NCBI GenBank assembly: GCA_932521025.1
Contig: OW051468.1
Location: 9,694,719 to 9,758,718 of the forward strand
DNA from: Oscheius onirici
Taxonomy: Eukaryota > Nematoda > Chromadorea > Rhabditida > Rhabditidae
Length of the DNA stretch: 64,000 nucleotides
Direction of reading: 5' to 3'
Position numbers and translations under genes: made by a program. Positions 55,324 to 64,000 of the stretch are shown here, in pieces (position 1 is the stretch's first letter; each line of letters opens with the position of its first letter). The notes beneath the pieces are model-generated. The model saw only the letters and a list, made by a program, of their open reading frames with translations, searched no databases and was not told the DNA's origin.

Positions 55324-58300
55324 AATGGGTAAGAAGAACTCCAGGCAGAAAGGAGTTAGTCAAGTCAATGGAGTCAAGGACAACGAGAGGAAGAATCAGA
55401 AGTCGGATCCATGGGAGTTGATCGAAAAAGGACAAGTGAAGACAGCTCGTGAGTCAAAGAAAAACGTACTGAAAATTTTATAGACCAAGCATATTTCGAG
55501 GAGCCAGTAGAGAAGGAAACGGTCACCAAGCACTTTGAAAAGGTACTCATGTATTGTGACTGATACTATCAGATATTTTTTAGTTGCACACCAAGAGAAA
55601 ACGTCGAAATGACGGCAATTTAGCAGAGAGAATCGATACTCATCAACATGGGAAAGTACAAAAGAAGAGAAATACGGAAGAGGTTCCTAAGAAGAAGAAG
55701 GCAAGGGGTAAGTTGGTAAACTGAAGTTTTCTGACCATAACTCTCAGATGAAAGCGTCTTCTACATGTACGAGGATGAAATGGGCAGTTCAGAACCTAAG
55801 GGGAAACAGGCTGCCAAAATGAGTAAGCAAAACAAGAAGGAAGTTAATCCGAAAAAAAGTAAGAGCTACCAAATATGCTGTAACGAATTTCGTGAAGTAA
55901 TAGTTGAAGAGATTGAATCCTATTCCGATGAAGAACACGAAGAAACTGTCGCAGTGCCACAGCAAAACGGTGAGTGGATATTGATAAATGTTCGGATAAG
56001 GAAAGGTTTTTAGGAAACATCAGGTTCGCTGATCTCTTTGATGATGGTGGAGCTGCCGACGAGTTTGTAAACTATGTCAATAACAGTAAGTCGATCAAGC
56101 TTTGTAAAAGCATAAACTTGATGTGTTTTCGAGAAATTCTTTCGCTAAAAAATAACTCTTTTTAGTGGAAGACGAAGACCTTGAGGACGAAGAAGTTTCT
56201 GATGAAGAGGTATCGTCATTCCAGCTCATAATGAAAGCTAATTTATTCAGAACTTTGAAAGTCTGGAAGACGAAGAACTGGAAGATGAGGAGTTGGTAGA
56301 CGAAGAGATTGACGCTGATGACATGACACTAGATGCCTCTGACATTGCCGAAATTGTTGAAGACGGTAATCTTGACATTTTGATCTTACCGATAACTTTA
56401 GACGAGGAGGCTTATGGTAGTCCAGAAAGTGGGGCGGAATTGGAAGACGAGGAGATGGTTGATGAGGAAGAAGACCATAATAATTGTTCCTCCTGTTCAG
56501 AGCACAGTGAACAGGACGCTTCCTCCGACGAGGAAGGAAACCTAGGTGAAGATCGAGTAGCTACCGTACTCAAAAAGGTAAGAGTACAGAGTTCTGGAAG
56601 ACAGACAAGAGCTTTTCCAGACAAGCAAATCTTCTCCCTTGACATTCTCCGAGTTCCCATTCAGTGATGAGGATTCGAGTGTTTCTGCCACTCGTGCTCT
56701 GGCCTGGATGATCAGTAGTTGCGATGTTCAGACGTTTTTCAAGTAGTTTGGTGTACGAAACATATATCTAAACGGTTTCAGTGAGTTCTACCAACAGAAC
56801 TGCCTCGTCGTCCAGCGCAATCACCCCAACTATTATGGGGATCTATTTTCAACCCAGCGGCTGGCTCAAACATTGGAAAAGGTTGGTGAAACCCATAATC
56901 TGAAGCATAGATTCCTCAGAATTACATAGAATATGGAGTCAACATCAATGTGGCCGAGTACAAGAACAGTACCAGGATAACTCCAAATGGAAGTGGACGA
57001 GCCTACCCACGACAGATTAAAGCTCATTTGAAGGTATTTCCCGGCATTTTTAATGTAAAAAATGTTCAGCAAGGAAGATCAGTTCAGTTGACCAATCCTC
57101 AGGCCTTTGACGACCACATCTGGTATCTTTGCGAGATTCTCCAGGAAGTCTTTGGCTGCTTTGTCGGAGCCAACACGTATCTGACTCCGGCTGGAAGTGC
57201 TGGCTTTGCTCCGCACTGGGACGACATTGATGCCTTTCTGCTTCAAGTCGAAGGTCGAAAGTACTGGAAAATTTACGCCCCGGAATCTGATGAGGATGAG
57301 TTGCCCAGAGAAAGTAGCGGCAACTTTACGGACGAGGATATGAAGGGGAGAAAGCCGTGCTTTGAGGGCTGGCTCAATCCCGGGGACATGCTTTACATTC
57401 CTAGAGGATTCATTCATCAGGTGGGTCTCAGGAAACGAAACCATTTATTATTATGTCTCGTTCAGGCTAAAACAGACAAGAACGTTCATTCTCTGCACGT
57501 GACAGTCTCCACAGGAAGAAAAACGACATGGGCTGATTTAATAGACAAGCTGATCCCGGAAGCAATCACCTCTTTGGCCAATGAAAGATCAAAGATGAGA
57601 CGAGGACTCCCCATTGGACTTCTGGATATGAACGGCGTGGCTGACTACAAGTACCGAATGAACGAGTACTTTATCGAAAAGTGAGTGCACAGAAGACAAC
57701 AATCAGGACAAAACTTTCCAGATTTGTCAATCCTCTGGACCGTCACATGTCCATGCTGCGCAATTTCATCACCGACACATGTCTGGAAAGCGCTGTCGAC
57801 ATTATGGCCAGAGAGTTCATGAAGACAGCTCTGCCTCCGATGCTGACTCCGGCCGAGAGAAAGTTTCATGTAATGGGACAGTCCGCGGAGAATCTTCTTG
57901 TCGGAACTCCTATCCAGTTCCACTCCCAGATTCAAGTCCGTCTGACGCGTCGACACGGCCAGAGACTCATCTTTGAGACTGAGGACAGTTGTTTCGTAGC
58001 ACATCGATACAACAATTCGCGTCTCTTTGAGGGCAGAGAGGAACAAACGGTTGACCTGGACATGAAGGTAGTACATCTATTTTTTATTGTTTACAAAAGA
58101 AGATTCTGGTGAAACGATAGAGAGAAGGCTAATCTTATGCGAGAAAAATTACGAGGTTTCAGTTCGTCGCAGCCTTTACGACTCTCCTCGATCACTGTCC
58201 CGAGTGGACCAAAGTTGAAGAGCTACCGGACCTGTCCGAATCGGAGCGTCGTACCTTCTGCCAATTGCTATACGATCACGGACTCATTCTGGCTAAAAGT

Positions 58301-58330
58301 ATTCCGACCAAGAACAAGAACAAAAAATAG
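55324..58330 (+). CDS. RIOX1: Ribosomal oxygenase RIOX1/NO66 (JmjC)
   Basis: A Fe(II)/2-oxoglutarate oxygenase that hydroxylates a His of ribosomal protein uL2 and may act on histones. The N-terminal half is basic and then strikingly acidic (EDEDLEDEEVSDEE, ESLEDEELEDEELVDEEIDA). The conserved part starts FSEFPFSDEDSSVSATRALA, EFYQQNCLVVQRNHPNYYGD and LFSTQRLAQTLEK. The JmjC core reads TYLTPAGSAGFAPHWDDIDA, FLLQVEGRKYWKIYAP and MLYIPRGFIHQA, with HxD and distal His metal ligands visible. The winged-helix C-terminus includes SLHVTVSTGRKTTWADLIDK, ADYKYRMNEYFIEKFVNPLD and LCQLLYDHGLILAKS-type end, KNKNKK. About 12 exons, several short ones in the acidic part being less certain. Confidence 0.93.
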
Positions 58331-58378
58331 TTCTCTTTGTTGATTTCATCTTGTTATGTTTCTGTTTTCTGGATTTTG

Positions 58379-58384
58379 AATAAA
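58379..58384 (+). terminator. Poly(A) signal of RIOX1
   Basis: AATAAA, 49 bases after the RIOX1 stop codon. Confidence 0.5.
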
Positions 58385-58800
58385 AACCACTCTTTTGTCA
58401 TCTTCCCTTGCATGCTAATCAATCACTCTGGCCCTCTCTTTCACTTCCACATTCTACTCAATTATGCATTGCGGAAAAACGACGAGACAGACCCGCAACA
58501 AGACGTGTGTCTTTTCTCGTTTATGTTTTTGCTTATACTTTCGGGATTAGAGCCAGCTGATGCAGCATCGGCTGAAGGCTGGTGATGGCACTCAAAAACA
58601 GCTTGTGGTGGACGGCTGTCGCTACGCTCTCATTCTCGCGAACCACATGTGGTCCGAGTATACTCTCTTGTTTCTATTTCCACCCGGGAAGCAAAAAACT
58701 ATGACTTTTTAACAAGAGCGGACAGCCAGCTGTGAAATGCATTCGGAGATTCTAGTCCTGAGGAAAAACTGCGTGTTTTGACTCTTTCTCTCTCATTCAG

Positions 58801-59046
58801 GGGACTACTACGAAATAGAACTGTAACGAAATAGAACTTGCTATGAAATAGAACTGCAACTTCATAGAACTGTGACCAAATAGAAGAGTAACGATATAGA
58901 ACTTGAATTCTGGAGAAATTAGAAACGCTAGTTCTATTCAGTTACAGTTCTCTAACATTACAGTTCTATAGAGTTACAACAAAATGGATTTATAGTTCTA
59001 TTTCGTTACAGTTCTATTAAAAACAGTTCTATTACGTAGTAGTCCC
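58801..59046. mobile_element. Inverted-repeat MITE with 8-bp duplication (family E)
   Basis: Ends GGGACTACTACG and CGTAGTAGTCCC, flanked by a perfect 8-bp direct repeat TCATTCAG (58793-58800, 59047-59054). The 246-bp body is built of about 15-bp units GAAATAGAACTGTAAC in one orientation in the left half and inverted in the right half. It has no coding capacity. The 8-bp duplication points to hAT-type mobilisation, but the ends differ from family C. Confidence 0.95.
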
Positions 59047-59812
59047 TCATTCAGAGATATACTTGTTTGCTATGCCTAGACGAAAACTTGCTCATTTTTA
59101 TGTTGTAGATCACTATATGTTTATAAAGTCACTGTTTCTATGGATTCTCTCCCAGCAGTACTCTGGTATCCGTCATGGTCTTCCTGTAATCATGAGGCTC
59201 AGTTCAGTTGGAATTCTTCACTGTCTAGCCGCATTTCAAAAGTTTACAATTATATTTTTCCTATGTACTCTCTTCTCTCTATCCCTGAAAGCCATGGGAC
59301 ATTCTTTTCCAAGAGAGAAGTCATGTAATTTTATTTCTTAGGAATAGACGAATTCTCTTAGAAACAGACGAAAGTTTGAAAGTTTCTAAACCTCTTTGGC
59401 CTTAAAATTAGAAGATCACAGTTCCGTAAGCAGAGCCGCTTCTTTTTATCTCAGACTTCTTCTGCAACCAGGTGTCCCTTTCCATTTGTCAACTCTTCTC
59501 CTCTCTACACAATTCTGTGAATACTAAACGTTGTTCCCTTCCCTCCAGTCAAATATCTATCGTGATCTATAGTCCAGTTTATGGTATAATGGGACGGAGA
59601 GTGACAACTGGGCACACCCTGGGGACATGAGAGAGACCCTTGTCCCTCCACCGACTAATGAATTGATCTCGCTCTTTTTTCGGGTTGCGTGTCACTGAAT
59701 CTGCCTCTCATATTTGATGCCAAGTCATTCTGCTCTCCGTTTTAATTGACTCCCCTATCTTTGTTGCAAGCATCTTTCAGGATGAGGAATTGGCAACAGC
59801 GGGCTCGTTGAA

Positions 59813-62270
59813 ATGATCCTTCTACTTTTACTCCTCCTACCCACTGCTGCAGTTTCCAAGGTATGATACCAGGCTAGGTAGTTTTTGCCGATTGCTCTCT
59901 TTTTGTAATAATTCATGTTGTGACTGGGTCGAAATAACCGAGTATTTTAGGGGGAGGAATGTACCGCCAGATGTGATCGACTACACACTAGATCCATTGG
60001 AAGGAAGGGAGTAGATAAGGCTACCATTGAGCATATTTTGGAGAAACAGAAACCAGTCTCTATGTTGAAAGATGTTTGCTGGTAGGAAAAAACCCAGCTC
60101 TTGAAAATGATGATTCAGGAGACTCTACGATCGACTGGACTGCTTGAAAAACTGTCCAAAAGAAAAAGAACTGAACAAGTATGCAAGAGATGTTCGGTTC
60201 AAATGTAAAGGAGTCTTGGGAGGTAAACTTTAACGACCGATTCAGTACAGAATCTTGTATAAATTTATTGCATGTTTCTACTTCCAGCTCTAGCCTCTGA
60301 GCTCAAATGTGTGAGCAAGTATCGTTCGTTTATGCAAGTCAAATGCTCAACTTTTCTCAAGGAGGCTGTCTCTCTACGGGTAACACAGGAAAAGGATTCT
60401 GTTCCTGACCGAGAGACTTGTCGATATCTTCACCTCAACTCACTCTGTCTAGAGAACACTGTAGGAACTTATTGTCCATCGGCTGGGAGAATCTTTCGAA
60501 GACTAAACTTTAGGTTTTTTTCTCTTTTCATCGATCTTATAAAAGGTATTTAGGGACTACTTTCTAAACTTTATAGTGCCTGAAAACGATCTCCTTTTTG
60601 ACGATGTCGATCTGGATAACTGTCAGATTTACGACTTTGTAAAGATTGCTAAAGGGGCTTCGGAAGAGGCAGATGTAAGTTTTCTTCCATTCTGTATGCA
60701 GAGTGCAGGAACTGACAACAATTATTAATAAATGGGAAGAGCAAAGTACGAGGCCGATGACTACAAAACGAACGAGTACCACTAGCACCCATGCACAGGA
60801 CAGAGAGGTATGAAAAGTCTATTAAAATATTTGACTCTTTGAACAAGCAAAATTTTAGAAGTTTACAACTCTTCTAAACGAGCTCCTCGAATCGTCCGAG
60901 AATACCGTACTCACGTCGACGGAACTCTACGAAACGACTTCGGGAGAGCTATCGGAACTTTTGGAAGAGGAGACTGTTACCGAGCAAACTGAAAAATCGG
61001 AGCTTCTAGGAGAAGAAGAGACGATTACAATGAGGGATCAGATACTATCAAAACTGGATGGTCGAGTAACTGAAATGGATGAAATCCCAGCTCTTCTAAA
61101 CGGGCAAGGAACGATAGTTCATCTCGACGAGGATACTTTTGAAAAATACACAACTTACAAGGTCGAAACAGAGGCGAGTATGAGTCCAAACTATACCAAG
61201 AAGACCATCTTGGAGGAAAATCGAATCAAAGGAGAGAAAACTACCACTTTGTCCCCTTCTTCCACAACTTTTCTCAGTAGTACAGAATATGACGATTCTA
61301 CCATTAGTAAGTAGATTCTTGTAACAATGATCTGTTGGTTCAGTCATCCCCTCGAGCCTACGAAACATTTTCTCTGACGATAGCATGGAAAACATTCCGC
61401 CCAACTTTTTTTGGTCCTCAGCGAGGTATCGGTCCTCTACGGTTCGTTCCATTTCCTTCATTATCTATTATCAATTTCAGCTGTCAGCCAGCAATGGCCG
61501 CCATCTTTCTTCAATGGAGGTAACGTTTTGTCATAAAATGTAAATAAGCTGGAAAAATGGATCACGCTGGACTGGGAAAGACTCATACAGATCTTTAGAT
61601 TGTTCGACCGGTCGAAGTGGACACTACAACTCTTCTAGGCGACGACTTTCCTCAAGGACCCATCAAAGTCGAACCAGCATGGACAACCCCCGCTCCAGAA
61701 CTGAGTCTTCTCCCGCCGAAAATTGTCGTAAAGAGTGCAGTTTTATCGACGACTCCACGAAGTACTATTCGGATAGCAGTCAGTTTCAGTCCTAAAGCTG
61801 AAGCTCGAGCTGAGGTGCATACCAGAGCTGAACCAAGGTAAAGGTATTTTTCGAGATCAATCATTCTGTACTCAGTACATCAACAACGGACATGACGAAG
61901 ACCGTAACCCCTCTTCTCAACGGAGAAGTAGTAGTCAAGACTATCAAAAGATGGGGTGAGCCGGAGAGCGATGAAGAAGGACGCGAATCGGAAAAGATTC
62001 AGAGGAGCCCCGTTCTGAACGAGGAAGAACTGGATAGACGTTTGGTAAGAGTATAAGTCTATCAATTTGAATCATTTTTAGTCATCCAGCCGCGAATATG
62101 ACGAAGAAGTCACTCAACAGGGCACTACAGACCGTCTGTCGGACAAGGAGATTCTACTCTTTATCTATATCATCCTCTTCGCATTGGCCTTACTTTCTCT
62201 TATATGTATTCTCCTGTTTTGTGTCTGTTGCAAGCGAAAACCATCAGCCAGTTCCGGCAACAAGTACTGA
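59813..62270 (+). CDS. Cysteine-rich type I membrane protein, family uncertain
   Basis: The start MILLLLLLLPTAAVSK is a signal peptide, preceded by a TTTCAG acceptor-like site. The ectodomain begins GEECTARCDRLHTRSIGRKG and continues with many spaced cysteines (LKDVCWRLYDRLDCLKNCPK, VRFKCKGVLGALASELKCVS, MQVKCSTFLKEAVSLR, ETCRYLHLNSLCLENTVGTY). This spacing recalls nematode CPG4/T20D4.11-like domains, but I cannot confirm it. A long Ser/Thr/Glu-rich stalk follows (TTTLSPSSTTFLSSTEYDDS, ETVTEQTEKSELLGEEETIT), probably glycosylated. One membrane helix (ILLFIYIILFALALLSLICI, LLFCVCC) and a short basic tail KRKPSASSGNKY end the protein. Exon limits around 61310-61620 are uncertain. Function unknown; an adhesion or receptor-like role is inference. 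Confidence 0.72.
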
Positions 62271-64000
62271 TCAAATTATACAATTGTCTCTGTGATCAAT
62301 GACACACTTTCTTACAATCTTCTTCAGTCTCAAACTTGTTCTCGTTCCCTCCACAGCCTCCATATCCAAACTTGCGGCATTCCTTCAAACCAGTGTCGTA
62401 GGCCCCATCTTGATATTACTTTTTGTTATCCGGAGAATAGACTTACTTGATGAAAAGAGCCTTGCATGTCCCCTGACTCGAGGCGATGGGAACAGCGTGG
62501 ATCTATGGCAAAGGCCATGGAGGAAACGAGGAAGAGGAGACAGAATAGCTTCATGAATGTTTAGGGAGTTGTTTGTGAGCGAGTTATATTGAGGGCAAAG
62601 TGACAGATCAAATTACAATAACGGAGGGTTGGTTCTTTGAACGTGTCGATTCCACGGGGTCGGACTGGTAATTGACACTCTCTAGGCGGGGCCAGTTTGG
62701 TTTGGTTTAGGCCGAGCCGAAGCCATACATGAAGTGATTTGCGCCTAGCGCGAAGCGCTACTCGGTGGTTTGGTTACCCGTTGCATTACAACAGATTGCT
62801 CAAGATTGCCATCAAAATTTTTACTACAGTTCCAATTGCAACACATACTCATTTCTGCTGTCTGCTTCTCGAAAAATTTCCCATCTCTTCTCGAACTGCC
62901 TGGTTATTTGGAAAAGCCCGATTCATTCCTCAGCTCAGCATAGATCGAAACCATACTATTGCCCTGATAAATGCTCTAAAGCTGCGCCCGTGTTAAAAGT
63001 CCCGTACTCTTGCCCCTTGACTTTCTCACTACGACTCTCACTAACACTGGCTCTCTCACAACGGAACAACTGAATAGAACAGAATCTTGAGAACAGTGAG
63101 ATGTCGTGTACTCTTCCCCTCTCTAAGTGTGCTTATACCCAGTACTCTGACTTTCTGTTGTCTAGTCAAGAATACAGTATCTCACAAGATACTCTGTCCA
63201 AGGCAGACAAAAGCAGCGAGAGACTCGAGACGAAAAATACTTTTTTACATTGAAAGCTGCGTATTTTCCTCTCCCTCTTCTTCCAACGTTTTTTTTCAAT
63301 AGTACCAAACTGAATTGAAGAATGCAGGAGAAGGTTAATTGCTCGTGTTTAGAAGGTATCTAATGAAGACGGAGAGAACTCGATGAAAAATCGTAGAAAA
63401 ATGACTCTGAATCGGGCGAGAGCAGCTGAGCGCCCACCACACAGATGGAGGACTTTCTTCAAATTTAGAAAAATGTCAGTTTTGACGATTATTCGAAGAT
63501 GGAAAAACTGTTTTCAATTTCCAGTGTTCGATAAAGATAAAGAACCACCTCTCTAGTCAATTCCACAGACTCTTCCTCACTGTCTTCTTGAATGACTGCA
63601 TGCAAAGTCAGCATTCAGCAAAAAAGCATTCATTTAAAACTGAACGAAGATGTTGTTGATTGTTTATTTAGTCACACGAGCACGAACACAAATTCGGCAG
63701 ACTCAAAGGCGGAGACACAAAACAAAGAAGCAGAGAAGAGAGATTAAGTTGCATAAGTGATGACAAACCTCTGCTTGGAAGCAAAGATAAATTCACAGAA
63801 TGATTTGGGATCAAAGGGTAGATCGGGATCGACCGGGTAAATCGCAAAGCTCAAAGGAACATGAGAAATCAGGATTTCTTGAAACTGCATCGTGTCTGAT
63901 AGTTTTTCGATGCCCAGAAAAAACGTGAAAGGAAACTTTTCCTGAACAGCCCGGGGTTATCCATACCACCATGTAACTGCTCTCATTCGGATTGGCAACG
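62271..64000. other. Right-end stretch without a convincing gene
   Basis: 1.7 kb with CT-rich tracts and short frames that do not chain. An inverted-repeat-like GCGCCTAGCGCGAAGCGCTA lies at about 62739-62760. A minus-strand gene could enter from beyond the right edge, since several acceptor- and donor-like sites occur at 63.5-63.9 kb, but no family is recognisable. Confidence 0.4.

Larger units (their letters stand above)
58331..59812. other. Intergenic region with one mobile element
   Basis: 1.5 kb. An AATAAA at 58379-58384 likely serves RIOX1. The element 58801-59046 lies in the middle. The right part is CT-rich, and a TTTCAG at about 59775-59780 probably is the acceptor of the next gene's leader. 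Short open frames here have no family similarity. Confidence 0.5.

Noticed and set aside
62730-62770. tRNA-like or palindromic GCGCCTAGCGCGAAGCGCTA segment
   Set aside because: No cloverleaf, no A/B box pair and no second copy seen; too short to call.

Overview
The window is eukaryotic, from a compact animal genome. Introns are mostly about 35-60 bp, with GT donors and T-rich ...TTTTCAG/TTTTAG acceptors, genes lie a few hundred bases apart on both strands, and every recognisable product is a metazoan protein. A BLI-4-like furin, an MNX/CEH-12-type homeobox, several start codons sitting just behind acceptor-like T-rich AG sites (possible trans-splice sites) and operon-like same-strand spacing make a nematode the best guess. 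A basal (non-rhabditid) nematode would fit, but I cannot prove the phylum from the sequence alone.

Layout. 1-5.4 kb: no convincing gene, pyrimidine-rich, one small palindromic element. 5.4-8.4 kb: furin/BLI-4 convertase. 9.5-11.4 kb: unknown coiled-coil tail-anchored protein. 11.6-15.4 kb, minus strand, operon-like: B3GNTL1-type glycosyltransferase, inositol monophosphatase, Tctex-type dynein light chain. 15.8 kb: ARPC5. 16.6-20.8 kb: PIGN. 21.3-23.5 kb: short SECIS-binding protein 2 and acyl-protein thioesterase. 23.7-25.3 kb: septin. 25.8 kb: NSA2. 27-28 kb: MNX-type homeobox gene. 28.2-28.9 kb: possible 52-residue secreted peptide. 29.3-30.9 kb: aldo-keto reductase. 32.8-37.4 kb: long-tailed class I myosin. 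38.3-41 kb: four-MBT protein. 41.2-43.7 kb: PTCD3. 43.8-44.5 kb: shortened RRP7. 45.5-49.8 kb: USP48. 51-52.8 kb: TSPO and SMN. 53.2-54.8 kb: SKP1-like and DNAJC8. 55.3-58.3 kb: RIOX1/NO66 JmjC oxygenase. 59.8-62.3 kb: cysteine-rich type I membrane protein. 62.3-64 kb: no gene seen.

Most genes are housekeeping: ribosome biogenesis (NSA2, RRP7, RIOX1), mitochondria (PTCD3, TSPO), GPI anchors (PIGN), cytoskeleton (ARPC5, septin, myosin, dynein light chain), RNP assembly and splicing (SMN, DNAJC8), ubiquitin (USP48, SKP1-like) and selenoprotein decoding (SBP2). They do not form one pathway.

The most unusual layer is a set of non-autonomous palindromic mobile elements without coding capacity, several of them inside introns: two foldback elements of about 0.75-0.8 kb, a two-copy hAT-like family built of GAGTC/GACTC blocks with 8-bp target duplications, another 8-bp-duplication element, two smaller inverted-repeat elements, and a hairpin-ended dispersed family, one copy of which is flanked by a perfect 9-bp duplication. 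Two introns use GC-AG boundaries. All exon joins below were made by eye from splice signals, phase and family similarity.
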